A stretch of 64,000 nucleotides of DNA, taken from the NCBI GenBank assembly GCA_902495075.1, contig CABUVO010000015.1, forward strand, positions 1-64,000, in the 5' to 3' direction. The DNA is from an uncultured Porphyromonadaceae bacterium. GTDB taxonomy: Bacteria; Bacteroidota; Bacteroidia; Bacteroidales; Muribaculaceae. Below, piece after piece: positions 43,845 to 52,568 of this stretch (position 1 is the stretch's first letter; the number at the start of each line of letters is the position of its first letter). The notes under the pieces were generated by a model. The model was not told where the DNA came from and did no database searches. It worked only from the letters and a program-made list of their open reading frames with translations. Made by a program: the position numbers and the translations under genes.

Positions 43845-44285
43845 ATGGCTCTTTGGTTTGAATGTAAGGTTAGATATGACAAGATGCAGGAAAACGGGAT
43901 GGTAAAAAAAGTTAATGAACCATATCTCGTTGATGCTTTGACTTTCACTGAGGCGGAGGCCCGCATTATTGAGGAGATGAAACCATTTATCTCCGGGGAA
44001 TATTCAATCTCATCAGAAAAGAAAACAAAAATTTCCGAGATTTTTTTCAATGAAGGAGGTGACCGTTATTATCAAGTGAAGGTTAATTTCATCACTCTTG
44101 ATGAAAAAACCGGAACGGAAAAGAAAACGGCAACTCTCATTCTTGTTCAGGCTTCTGATTTCGAAGATGCCTTGAAAAACTTCCTTGAAGGTATGAAAGG
44201 AACGATGGGGGATTTCGAGATCGCTTCAATAACTGAGACTCAGCTGATGGATGTCTATCCTGCAAACCTTGGCGGTGGCAACTAA
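43845..44285 (+). CDS. DUF4494 domain protein
   Basis: A 146-residue cytoplasmic protein conserved in Bacteroidota. ALWFECKVRYDKMQENGMVK opens a small alpha/beta domain, then EPYLVDALTFTEAEARIIEE and YYQVKVNFITLDEKTGTEKK. This is the pattern of DUF4494, often annotated near YggS as here. Function is unknown. yggS follows after 33 bases and is probably cotranscribed. Confidence 0.85.
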   Translation: MALWFECKVRYDKMQENGMVKKVNEPYLVDALTFTEAEARIIEEMKPFISGEYSISSEKKTKISEIFFNEGGDRYYQVKVNFITLDEKTGTEKKTATLILVQASDFEDALKNFLEGMKGTMGDFEIASITETQLMDVYPANLGGGN

Positions 44286-44318
44286 TTAATAGTTAATAAA
44301 TAATAGTTCTATAATTAA

Positions 44319-44984
44319 ATGGTTGCAGAGGAGATAATGGAGCTGAAGCGGGAGATTCCTGAGGGAGTCGCTCTCGTGGCAGTTTCTAAATTTCATCCGG
44401 TTTCTATGATTCGAGAGGCATACGATGCCGGACAGCGTCGCTTTGGTGAAAGCCGAGTCCAGGAACTCCTTGAAAAGATTCCTCAGTTGCCGGCAGACAT
44501 AGAATGGCATTTTATCGGACATTTGCAAACTAATAAGGTAAAGCAAATTGTAGGCAAGACCTCATTAATAGAAAGCGTTGACTCTGAACGACTCCTTGAT
44601 CTTATAGATTTAGAGTCAAGGAAAGCGGGAGTCTTGACGCGTGTGCTGATGCAAGTGCATGTGGCAAAAGAGGAAACCAAATTTGGCTTTCTTCCTGATG
44701 AGTTGATAGCATATTTCAAAGGTCGTAAGTTTGAAAAACTTACGAACACCCATATTTGCGGGGTGATGGGGATGGCATCAAACACAGATGACATGACGCG
44801 TGTCAGGGCTGATTTTGCTGAGATCCATGAGCTGTTCAATACAATTGCATCTGATGAAAGTCTGGGGCTAAGGGGATTCGATCAGATATCAATGGGAATG
44901 AGCCATGACTGGAAGCTGGCAGTGGAGGAAGGGGCAACCATTGTAAGAATAGGCAGCCTTATTTTCGGGGAAAGAGTTTATTAG
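44319..44984 (+). CDS. yggS: PLP homeostasis protein (YggS/PLPBP family)
   Basis: A 221-residue PLP-binding TIM-barrel protein that buffers pyridoxal phosphate. VALVAVSKFHPVSMIREAYD with the Schiff-base lysine near residue 24, RRFGESRVQELLEKIPQLPA near 45, EWHFIGHLQTNKVKQIVG near 63, and the phosphate-binding QISMGMSHDWKLAVEEGATI then VRIGSLIFGER at the end are all characteristic. No cofactor-dependent enzymatic activity is known for the family. Confidence 0.95.
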   Translation: MVAEEIMELKREIPEGVALVAVSKFHPVSMIREAYDAGQRRFGESRVQELLEKIPQLPADIEWHFIGHLQTNKVKQIVGKTSLIESVDSERLLDLIDLESRKAGVLTRVLMQVHVAKEETKFGFLPDELIAYFKGRKFEKLTNTHICGVMGMASNTDDMTRVRADFAEIHELFNTIASDESLGLRGFDQISMGMSHDWKLAVEEGATIVRIGSLIFGERVY

Positions 44985-45056
44985 CAATTTACGTCAAAAT
45001 CCCTATCATTACGATTAGCATTAGAATTTAATAACCATAAATATATTAACTCTATC

Positions 45057-46397
45057 ATGACTCAATCTACACAAAAGCGCTCTACAGTCGCTATCATCAC
45101 GATGTTTTTCATCTTTGCGATGATTTCTTTCGTGACAAACATGGCCGCCCCCTTCGGCAATATATGGGGATTCAAGTATGAATGGGCAGGTATGGCTGGT
45201 AACCTTATGAACTTCACCGCATATCTGTTCATGGGTATTCCAGCCGGCAATATGCTTATCCGTTACGGCTACAAGAAGACGGCTTTGATAGCTCTTGCAG
45301 TAGGAGCAATCGGTCTCGGTATCCAGCTTCTCTCAAGTGTTGTCGGTGGCAATGTAGTGATCATTGGCGGTGAGAACCCAACCACTCTCAATCTTTTCAT
45401 CTATCTTCTTGGTGCTCTCGTCTGCGGTTTCTGCGTATGTATGCTCAACACCGTTGTGAACCCGATGCTCAACCTTCTTGGTGGCGGCGGTAACAAGGGT
45501 AATCAGCTTGTGCAGACCGGTGGTACACTTAATTCTCTCGCTGGAACTCTGACTCCGCTTCTCGTAGGTATGCTCGTCGGCACATTGACAAAAGACACAA
45601 CGATGGCAGCTGTCGCACCTCTTGTGATCACTGGTATTGCAATCTTTGTTCTTGCATTCATCGTGATTTCATTTGTAAAAATAGAGGAGCCTCAGTCAAA
45701 TCTTAGCAAGGTGAAATACGAGCACAGTCCTCTTGCGTTCCGTCATTGTCTTCTTGGCGTGATTGCCATTTTCTTCTACGTAGGTATAGAGATCGGTATC
45801 CCCGGTGAGCTCAATGCCTGGATAAGCCGTGAGAACTTTGAAGGAGCAGCAGCGGTTGCTGGTTCTCTTGCCGCTCTTTACTGGCTTATGATGCTTATCG
45901 GTCGTTTCCTCAGTTCAATCATCAGCGGCAAGGTATCTACACGTGCACAGATGATAACTGTTTCTTCTGTTGCTATCTTGCTGATTTTGATTGCAATATT
46001 CCTTCCTGAGGATATCACTTTCAAATCTCCTGAGATCAGCGCTCTCAACATAATGAGCGGAGAAGTTCCTCTGAAATGTCTTTTCCTTTTCCTTTGCGGT
46101 CTCTGCACATCTGTGATGTGGGGCGGAATCTTCAACCTTGCAACTGAAGGGCTGGGCAAATACACAGCAAAAGCCACCGGACTTTTCATGACAATGGTTG
46201 TTGGTGGTGGTATTATGCCATTTATACAGGATTGGCTTGCTCGTGTTCTTGGCGGCGGAACTTTTGGTTATATCAATAGCTATTGGCTCGTAGTTGCCAT
46301 GCTTGCTTATATCCTTTATTACTCCCTCATCGGATCAAAGAATGTCAATAAAGATATTCCTGTAGGTGAAGAACCTATTGACCTCAGAGATCTCTAA
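45057..46397 (+). CDS. FucP-like MFS sugar transporter
   Basis: A 446-residue major facilitator with 12 predicted helices. The FucP/glucose-galactose branch is suggested by MFFIFAMISFVTNMAAPFGN at the N-terminus, the NTVVNPMLNLLGGGGNKGNQ then LVQTGGTLNSLAGTLTPLLV region near 137-170, and IGIPGELNAWISRENFEG near 245. The likely role is proton-coupled import of a monosaccharide. It directly precedes transketolase but has its own terminator, so the two are probably separate units. Confidence 0.85.
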   Translation: MTQSTQKRSTVAIITMFFIFAMISFVTNMAAPFGNIWGFKYEWAGMAGNLMNFTAYLFMGIPAGNMLIRYGYKKTALIALAVGAIGLGIQLLSSVVGGNVVIIGGENPTTLNLFIYLLGALVCGFCVCMLNTVVNPMLNLLGGGGNKGNQLVQTGGTLNSLAGTLTPLLVGMLVGTLTKDTTMAAVAPLVITGIAIFVLAFIVISFVKIEEPQSNLSKVKYEHSPLAFRHCLLGVIAIFFYVGIEIGIPGELNAWISRENFEGAAAVAGSLAALYWLMMLIGRFLSSIISGKVSTRAQMITVSSVAILLILIAIFLPEDITFKSPEISALNIMSGEVPLKCLFLFLCGLCTSVMWGGIFNLATEGLGKYTAKATGLFMTMVVGGGIMPFIQDWLARVLGGGTFGYINSYWLVVAMLAYILYYSLIGSKNVNKDIPVGEEPIDLRDL

Positions 46398-46407
46398 TCA
46401 TAAACAA

Positions 46408-46454
46408 ACTCCGGTAAAAGCATATTTGTTATTGCTTTTATCGGAGTATTTTGA
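46408..46454 (+). terminator. Terminator between the MFS and transketolase genes
   Basis: A 15-bp stem (actccggtaaaagca with tgcttttatcggagt, one G-U) around a 10-base loop, followed by ATTTTGATT. It ends 22 bases before the tkt ATG. Confidence 0.8.
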
Positions 46455-46476
46455 TTCCAACTTACAGATAAAAGCT

Positions 46477-48504
46477 ATGGACGTAAAAGTCATGAATGAA
46501 GCCGCCAACAACCTTCGCGTTTTGATTGCGGAGATGGTGGAAAAGTCTAAATCGGGTCATCCTGGCGGAGCTATGGGTGGCGCGGATTTTATTAATGTAT
46601 TGTATTCAAGTTTTCTCGTGTATGATCCTGAAGATCCGAAATGGTTTGCCCGTGATCGCTTCTTCCTGGATCCCGGTCATATGTCACCGATGCTTTACAG
46701 CATTCTTGCGCTGACGGGTAAATTCACAATGGAGGAACTTCAGAATTTCCGTCAGTGGGGTAGCGTTACTCCTGGCCATCCGGAAGTGGATGTTGAAAGA
46801 GGAATTGAGAACACATCCGGACCGCTTGGCCAAGGACACGTGATGGCAGTCGGAGCTGCCATCGCAGAGCGTTTCCTTGCAGCCCGTTTCGGGGATGTTG
46901 TGGCACACAAGACATATGCATTCATATCTGATGGTGGCATTCAGGAGGAGATTTCGCAGGGTGCCGGCCGTATTGCCGGAAAACTTGGCTTGAACAACCT
47001 CATAATGTTCTACGACTCCAATAAAGTTCAGCTTTCAACCCATGTGGCTGATGTCACCAATGAAGATACTGCTGCAAAATATCGTGCTTGGCATTGGAAT
47101 GTAATTGAGGTTGACGGCACTGATCCTCTTGCAATGGCTGGCGCACTCCAGGCTGCTTTGGAGGAGAAAGAGAAGCCCACCCTCATTATAGGTCATACAG
47201 TTATGGCACGTGGCGCTGTAGATTCTGAGGGGAAATCACTTGAAGGCGCAATTTCCACTCACGGACAGCCACTTTCGGCTGCGGGTGCCGACATAGACAA
47301 GACTATTGAGAATCTTGGCGGTGATCCAAAGAATCCGTGGGTGATCCGTGAAGATGTGAAGAAACTTTATGCAGAGCGTGCAGAAGAGTTGAAGAAAATA
47401 GTAGCTGCACGTCGTCAGGCATACAAGGAATGGGCTGAGGCTAACCCTGCAAAAGCTCAGGAACTTCAGGATTACATTGATCTTAAATTGCCGGCTCTTC
47501 CCTGGGATTCCATTGAATTCAAACCCAATATGGCAAGCCGTGCAGCGTCAGCTACGGTTCTCGGTTTCCTTGCAGAGCATGTAGGCAATATGATTGTTTC
47601 AAGTGCTGATCTTGCCAACTCTGACAAAACAGACGGATTCCTTAAAAAGACAAGTGTGCTGTGTAAGGAGGATTTCACAGGTGCTTTCCTTCAGGCTGGA
47701 GTTGCAGAGCTTACAATGGCTTGTATCATCAATGGTATAGCTCTTCATGGAGGTGTGTTCGGTGCCTGCGCCACATTCTTTGTGTTCTCCGATTATATGA
47801 AGCCGGCAATCAGGATGTCAGCCCTAATGCAGCTTCCGGTCAAGTTTATCTATACTCATGATTCATTCAGAGTTGGCGAGGATGGTCCGACACATGAGCC
47901 GATCGAGCAGGAAGCTCAGATTCGTCTTATGGAGCAGATTTCGAATTTCAGCGGTCGTCCATCGGCACTCGTGCTTCGTCCTGCAGATTCTGCCGAGACA
48001 GTGGAGGCATATAAGCTTGCAATGGAGAATACACATACACCATCAATACTCATTTTCTCACGTCAGAACCTTGAGGATCTTCCCGGTGAAAATCGTCGTG
48101 AAGAAGCAAAGAAGGCAGCCAAGGGTGGTTATGTTGTAGTAGAAGCTGAGGATCCTGACGTAGTTCTCGTTGGAAACGGCAGTGATGTGGCTCTTCTCGT
48201 GCATGCTGCTGAAGTATTAAAGGAGGAAGGCATCAACGCACGCGTTGTATCTGTTCCTTCAATCGGTCTCTTCAACAGCCAGAGCGAGGAGTATCGTCGC
48301 AGTGTTATTCCAGCCGGTGTGAAACTCTTTGGTTTGACATCCGGACTGCCTGCAACGCTTTATCCTCTGCTTAACGGCGGCGAATACAAATTCATGGGAA
48401 TGGAACGTTTCGGAGCATCTGCTCCAGCTAAGGTTCTTGATGAAAAATTTGGCTATAATACGGAAAATGTATTAAAAAATATTAAACATTTTTTAGGAAA
48501 GTAG
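46477..48504 (+). CDS. tkt: Transketolase
   Basis: A 675-residue TPP enzyme that moves two-carbon units in the pentose phosphate pathway. KSGHPGGAMGGADFINVLY near 29, DRFFLDPGHMSPMLYSILA near 64, GPLGQGHVMAVGAAIAERFL near 115, the TPP/Mg site near 150-185 (AFISDGGIQEEISQG, then YDSNKVQLS), and the pyrimidine domain (DFTGAFLQAGVAELTMACII near 397, HDSFRVGEDGPTHEPIEQE near 460) are present. The ATG at 46477 gives the standard start MDVKVMNEAANNLR; longer frames overlap the upstream gene. Codons are those of a highly expressed gene. Confidence 0.96.
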   Translation: MDVKVMNEAANNLRVLIAEMVEKSKSGHPGGAMGGADFINVLYSSFLVYDPEDPKWFARDRFFLDPGHMSPMLYSILALTGKFTMEELQNFRQWGSVTPGHPEVDVERGIENTSGPLGQGHVMAVGAAIAERFLAARFGDVVAHKTYAFISDGGIQEEISQGAGRIAGKLGLNNLIMFYDSNKVQLSTHVADVTNEDTAAKYRAWHWNVIEVDGTDPLAMAGALQAALEEKEKPTLIIGHTVMARGAVDSEGKSLEGAISTHGQPLSAAGADIDKTIENLGGDPKNPWVIREDVKKLYAERAEELKKIVAARRQAYKEWAEANPAKAQELQDYIDLKLPALPWDSIEFKPNMASRAASATVLGFLAEHVGNMIVSSADLANSDKTDGFLKKTSVLCKEDFTGAFLQAGVAELTMACIINGIALHGGVFGACATFFVFSDYMKPAIRMSALMQLPVKFIYTHDSFRVGEDGPTHEPIEQEAQIRLMEQISNFSGRPSALVLRPADSAETVEAYKLAMENTHTPSILIFSRQNLEDLPGENRREEAKKAAKGGYVVVEAEDPDVVLVGNGSDVALLVHAAEVLKEEGINARVVSVPSIGLFNSQSEEYRRSVIPAGVKLFGLTSGLPATLYPLLNGGEYKFMGMERFGASAPAKVLDEKFGYNTENVLKNIKHFLGK

Positions 48505-48525
48505 TGTTTATATGTAAAAAAGTAC

Positions 48526-48533
48526 TAACTTTG
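48526..48533 (+). promoter_or_regulatory. -7 promoter element of the OmpA gene
   Basis: TAACTTTG, a perfect TAnnTTTG match, with a leader of about 115 bases before the ATG at 48655. Confidence 0.6.
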
Positions 48534-48654
48534 CAATTCGAATTTAACAATGCAAATGTGAAAATTAACAGTTCGACATTGAATATGATTTGTTAGTTCT
48601 TTTATAAATACCTAAATTAAAGACAATTATATAAATTAATTAATTTGTTGTTTT

Positions 48655-49848
48655 ATGAAGAAAAGTGTATTATTTACTCTCGCTGTTCTGGCTGCAGGTG
48701 CATTCAGCGCCAATGCACAGGAGGTGACTTACGTTGAGGATTGCTCACAGGGTTACCTTATGAACAAAGCCAAAGACAACTGGTTTATGACAGTTCAGGG
48801 TGGTTCCAACATCCTTTTTGGAAAGGATAACATCCATGCTGAGTTGAAAAACCGTTTTGGTGGCAATGCTGGTCTTTACTTCGGTAAATGGGTTACTCCT
48901 ACCTTCGGATTCCGTTTCGGTGGACAGTACCTTATGACCAAGGGTGCTACTCAGTATAAGGGAATGTTCCGTAAAGAGAACGAGCCGGCTCTTGCTAATG
49001 GTTACTATCCAGAGAAGATGCAGGCTGTATCTCCTGAGTTTGATGTCCTCATCAATCTTACCAACTGGTGGTGTGGCTATCGTCCTGACCGTGTCTACAA
49101 TGCTGTTCTTCACGGAGGTGGCGGCGCAATGTTCACATTCCGTCGTGCATATGATGGCAAAGATCTCCGTTGGCGTTCAGCTAAGAGCACTCCGCTCTTT
49201 GTTAACGTTGGTCTCCAGAACAATTTTGCTGTAAGCAAAAAAGTAGACATTTTCGTTGATGTAACTTATCAGCTCTTCAAAGAGGGTGGTGCTTACAATC
49301 CTCACTATGCTCAGGATCTTCAGCTTTCTGCCGGTCTTAATGTACACTTCGGCAAGAAAGAGTGGAACTGCCCGACAACTGCTGTTTGCCCCACTTGGAA
49401 ATATACAGATGCAGAGGGTGATGCTCTCGTAGCTCGCCTTGCTCAGGCAGACGCCAAGATCGCAAGCCTGCAGAAACAGCTTGATGAGTGCCTGAAACGT
49501 CCGGTTGAGAAAGTAAGCTGCGAAGGTCTCGCAACTATTTACTATCCTATCAACCAGGCAACACTCAGCAGCCGTGAGAAAACTATTCTCAAATCTATGG
49601 CTGAGGTTATGAAGGATACTCCCAATCAGAAATATGTTCTTACCGGTTGGGCTGATAACTACACAGGTAATGATGAGATCAACACTCGTCTCCGCAACCA
49701 GCGTGTAAATGGTGTTAAGGCATTCCTCGTTAAGTGTGGTGTTGATGAGAACCAGCTTGATGCTCGCATTGATGCTAACAACTTGACTGATTTCGGTGCT
49801 AAGGGTGCTTCTCTTGATCGCGCTGTAACAATCAAGCTTGCTGACTAA
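48655..49848 (+). CDS. OmpA-family outer-membrane protein
   Basis: A 397-residue porin-like protein. The signal peptide is MKKSVLFTLAVLAAGAFSAN (cleavage after AQ). Residues 25-245 form an eight-stranded-type barrel with many aromatic strands (WFMTVQGGSNILFG, NAGLYFGKWVTPTFGFRFGG, LSAGLNVHFG). A short coiled coil follows (ALVARLAQADAKIASLQKQL near 263). The C-terminal OmpA domain binds peptidoglycan (IYYPINQATLSS, then ADNYTGNDEINTRLRNQRVN near 334 with the conserved Asp and Arg, and DRAVTIKLAD). Codon use indicates very high expression, as for major OmpA proteins of gut Bacteroidales. Confidence 0.95.
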   Translation: MKKSVLFTLAVLAAGAFSANAQEVTYVEDCSQGYLMNKAKDNWFMTVQGGSNILFGKDNIHAELKNRFGGNAGLYFGKWVTPTFGFRFGGQYLMTKGATQYKGMFRKENEPALANGYYPEKMQAVSPEFDVLINLTNWWCGYRPDRVYNAVLHGGGGAMFTFRRAYDGKDLRWRSAKSTPLFVNVGLQNNFAVSKKVDIFVDVTYQLFKEGGAYNPHYAQDLQLSAGLNVHFGKKEWNCPTTAVCPTWKYTDAEGDALVARLAQADAKIASLQKQLDECLKRPVEKVSCEGLATIYYPINQATLSSREKTILKSMAEVMKDTPNQKYVLTGWADNYTGNDEINTRLRNQRVNGVKAFLVKCGVDENQLDARIDANNLTDFGAKGASLDRAVTIKLAD

Positions 49849-49914
49849 TTAAATAGAGAACATTAAAAAAGGGCTCGCAAACGCGAGCCCTTTTTTAATG
49901 TTCTCTATTTAATT
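49847..49914 (+). terminator. Exceptionally long terminator of the OmpA gene
   Basis: A perfect 32-bp stem with an AAAC loop. The central gggctcgc/gcgagccc is flanked by A6/T6 and a further 18 paired bases, and the 5' arm begins in the stop codon. It works in either direction and also faces the converging gene ending at 49978. Confidence 0.92.
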
Positions 49915-49917
49915 TAA

Positions 49918-49980
49918 TTAGGAATTAGGAGTTAGGAATTATTTGAGACAAAAGAATTCCTAATTTCTAATTCTTAATTA
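49918..49980. repeat. TTAGGAA heptamers with an inverted counterpart
   Basis: Three heptamers (TTAGGAA, TTAGGAG, TTAGGAA) at 49918-49938 are followed 16 bases later by TTCCTAATTTCTAATTCTTAATTA, the same units inverted, between two convergent genes. Confidence 0.7.
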
Positions 49981-50640
49981 GTCGAGGAGGATTTGCATTT
50001 CGGGGAGAGGCGCGATTTCGATGGATATCGGTTGCTTGGAGACGGGATGGATAAATTCAATCTTATGAGCCTGCAGAGATATCCCACCATCCTGATTACT
50101 TCTCTTGGCGCCATATTTCAGATCGCCTTTGATTGGATTGCCATTGTTTGAGAGTTGGGCGCGTATTTGATGTTTTCGTCCGGTGAGAAGATTGACTTCG
50201 AGAAGAGTGTATCTATCTCCGTTGGCTATTGTTTTATATTGAAGTATTGATTTTTTTGCTTCAGGATCATTTTTGTCGGAGATGAACGTCTTGTTTATTC
50301 TGCCATTTGAAACAAGATAATTCTCGACGATTTTCTCCGGTTTATCCGGTTTTCCTTCAACAAGTGCCCAATAATTTTTGTGTATTTCGCCGTCGCGAAG
50401 CATTTTGTTGAGACGTTCAAGTGCTTTTGATGTTCGGGCGAATATTACCAGACCGGAAACGGGTCTGTCTATACGGTGAACAACTCCGCAAAACACATTC
50501 CCCGGTTTGTTGTATTTCTCCTTAATGTAGAGCTTAATCATATCGGAGAGGGGGGTGTCGCCTGTTTTATCTCCTTGCACTATTTCTCCTGCACGCTTAT
50601 TGACGATGATGATGTGATTGTCTTCGTATACGATTTCCAT
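49978..50640 (-). CDS. RluA-family pseudouridine synthase
   Basis: A 220-residue enzyme that isomerises uridine to pseudouridine in rRNA or tRNA. The catalytic motif HRIDRPVSGLVIFARTSKAL near 55 contains the nucleophilic Asp. YEDNHIIIVNKRAGEIVQGD at the N-terminus and LLTGRKHQIRAQLSNNGNPI then KGDLKYG near 155 complete the RluA signature. It is short and has no S4 domain, like RluA/TruC-type enzymes. The target base cannot be predicted. The 3' end is C-rich on the sense strand. Confidence 0.93.
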   Translation of the reverse strand: MEIVYEDNHIIIVNKRAGEIVQGDKTGDTPLSDMIKLYIKEKYNKPGNVFCGVVHRIDRPVSGLVIFARTSKALERLNKMLRDGEIHKNYWALVEGKPDKPEKIVENYLVSNGRINKTFISDKNDPEAKKSILQYKTIANGDRYTLLEVNLLTGRKHQIRAQLSNNGNPIKGDLKYGAKRSNQDGGISLQAHKIEFIHPVSKQPISIEIAPLPEMQILLD

Positions 50641-50644
50641 AATA

Positions 50645-50670
50645 ATAAAAAAGCCGACTTAAAAGTCGGC
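50645..50670 (-). terminator. Terminator of the initiator tRNA gene
   Basis: gccgactt and aagtcggc pair around AA; on the minus strand TTTTTTATTATT follows. It overlaps the leader of the pseudouridine synthase gene. Confidence 0.8.
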
Positions 50671-50680
50671 ATTAATTTAG

Positions 50681-50752
<72 letters not shown>

Positions 50753-50768
50753 GTGTCATTTACGGGTG

Positions 50769-50800
50769 CAAAGTTAATACTATTTTTTTGACCGTGCAAA
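50769..50800 (-). promoter_or_regulatory. Promoter of the initiator tRNA
   Basis: Minus-strand TTTG (50800-50797), a 20-base spacer, then TAACTTTG (50776-50769): the full Bacteroidetes -33/-7 pattern, 17 bases before the tRNA 5' end. Confidence 0.75.
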
Positions 50801-50913
50801 TATTTTGGTCAAAAAATCTTTAAAATTATGTTAAATGACATGTTTTTGGATTTTTTTGTACTATTCTTTAAAATTGAATGACGATATGTAGATGAGAATT
50901 GAAGAAAAATTGT

Positions 50914-50921
50914 TAAATTTG
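50914..50921 (+). promoter_or_regulatory. -7 promoter element of the TetR gene
   Basis: TAAATTTG, a perfect match, 37 bases before the ATG at 50958. It lies inside the longer possible reading frame from 50892 and argues for the downstream start. Confidence 0.5.
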
Positions 50922-50957
50922 CTCAATAATCCCAAGTATGTGCAATTTTACGGTAGA

Positions 50958-51542
50958 ATGGTGAAGAAAACTCGTGAAAAATTTATAGAGGTTGCTCGTC
51001 AACTTTTTGCCCGCAAAGGTGTGGAAAACACAACGATGAATGATATCGCTTCCGCATCTGATAAGGGCAGACGCACGATTTATACCTATTTCAAAAGCAA
51101 ACGCGAGATATTCAATGCTGTGATTGACAATGAATCGGAGCAACTTCTTGCCAAACTTCGTTTCATAGTTGCTAAGCCAATATCGCCTGAAGAGAAGTTT
51201 CAGGAGTATGTAGGATGTCGTCTTCAGACAATGCGTGAGATTGTTTCCCGTAACGGCTCGTTGCGTGCGGGTTTCTTCCGAGATGTCAGAAAGGTTGACA
51301 GGGCACGCGCCATAATCACCAGAAAGGAAGCAACCCTTCTGATGGAGATTCTGCACGAAGGAATTGAATCTGGTGATTTCAGAATCAGAAATGTCAAGGA
51401 ATGCGCATTGGTTATTGTCAATGCAATTCATGGTCTTGATGTGCCATACATTCGCGACAGTCTTTCGCAATATGGACTTGGCGACGAGCGTATAAAGGGA
51501 GTGATAGCGGATTTAATACTTAAGGGTATTATGGTGAGGTAA
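50958..51542 (+). CDS. TetR/AcrR family transcriptional regulator
   Basis: A 194-residue regulator. The N-terminal helix-turn-helix reads TREKFIEVARQLFARKGVEN, then TTMNDIASASDKGRRTIYTY and FKSKREIF, a standard TetR DNA-binding domain. Residues 60-194 form the helical ligand/dimer domain. An earlier ATG at 50892 would add 22 residues, but a -7 element lies between the two. It directly precedes a FabH-like gene (35-base gap), so a fatty-acid or acyl-thioester ligand and local autoregulation are reasonable inferences. Confidence 0.88.
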   Translation: MVKKTREKFIEVARQLFARKGVENTTMNDIASASDKGRRTIYTYFKSKREIFNAVIDNESEQLLAKLRFIVAKPISPEEKFQEYVGCRLQTMREIVSRNGSLRAGFFRDVRKVDRARAIITRKEATLLMEILHEGIESGDFRIRNVKECALVIVNAIHGLDVPYIRDSLSQYGLGDERIKGVIADLILKGIMVR

Positions 51543-51577
51543 AAATCAATATTTAAAATTAGATTAGATCAGATCAT

Positions 51578-52522
51578 ATGTATATTAATTCAATGGGCAT
51601 ATACGTTCCGCAGGGGCGGGTTTCAAACGAACATTTTTATAGTGTGAACGGTTTGACACCCGAATGGATAGAACAGCGGACAGGTATAAAGTCTCGTTCG
51701 AAGGCAGCTCCGGATGAGAATGTGGATACGATGGCAATGTTGGCTGTTGAAGATGCGGTGAGAACACTTCCCTATGATGTGAAAAGTGTTGGATTGGTTG
51801 TAGCTGCCCATTACTGTGCTTATGACACTGTGGCGACGGTAGCTCATAAGGTACAAAGGCATTTCTGCATTCACGGGGCTAAGGCGGTCTATGCGTCTTC
51901 TGCGTGCTCATCATTTATCAATGGATTGGAGATAATAGAGGGGTATTTCGCGATGGGGAAGGCAGATAAGGCTCTTTTGATTTGCAGCGAACAGAATACC
52001 TATTATTCTAATGAATCTGACCCGAAGAGTGGACATTTATGGGGAGATGCTGCAGTCGCTTATTTTGTTTCCAAAGAGCGTCAAAGTGACAAGGATATAA
52101 AGATCCTTGACATATATACCGAAGGACTTGGGGATCTTGGCAAAGGCCCGGGAGGAGTGTGTCTGCGCCCTAAGGAGGACGGAATCACAATGCCCGACGG
52201 CAGGGATGTCTTTATCCATGCATGCCGTTATATGATCCATGCTCTCAACAACTCTTTAAAAAATGCCGGTCTTGAGCATCAGGACATATCCAGGTTTATT
52301 TGTCATCAGGCAAACAAGCGAATCGTAGCACAGGTTGCACACCAGCTTGATCTTGGTATGGATCGATTCATTAACAATATTGAGGAACTTGGCAACACAG
52401 GTTCGGCATCCGCACCTCTGGTGCTCGCGCAGAATATAAATGAAATAAAGAGCGGGGAGAAAGTAGCCTTGATGGTATTTGGCGGAGGCTATTCATGTGG
52501 CTGCTTTATTGTGGAGAAATAG
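51578..52522 (+). CDS. Beta-ketoacyl-ACP synthase III-like enzyme
   Basis: A 314-residue thiolase-fold condensing enzyme. The catalytic Cys sits in YASSACSSFINGLEI near 110, His in FICHQANKRIVAQVA near 245, and Asn in EELGNTGSASAPLVLAQ near 272, so the Cys-His-Asn triad is complete. YINSMGIYVPQGRVSNEHFY and EWIEQRTGIKSRSKA near 30 also fit KAS III. It would start fatty-acid synthesis from an acyl-CoA and malonyl-ACP, or act in a specialised acyl pathway. Divergence from textbook FabH leaves the exact role open. fabG follows 46 bases on. Confidence 0.88.
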   Translation: MYINSMGIYVPQGRVSNEHFYSVNGLTPEWIEQRTGIKSRSKAAPDENVDTMAMLAVEDAVRTLPYDVKSVGLVVAAHYCAYDTVATVAHKVQRHFCIHGAKAVYASSACSSFINGLEIIEGYFAMGKADKALLICSEQNTYYSNESDPKSGHLWGDAAVAYFVSKERQSDKDIKILDIYTEGLGDLGKGPGGVCLRPKEDGITMPDGRDVFIHACRYMIHALNNSLKNAGLEHQDISRFICHQANKRIVAQVAHQLDLGMDRFINNIEELGNTGSASAPLVLAQNINEIKSGEKVALMVFGGGYSCGCFIVEK

Positions 52523-52568
52523 AAATAATAAACATATAAAGAATAGACCCAAAATAACAACAATATAT

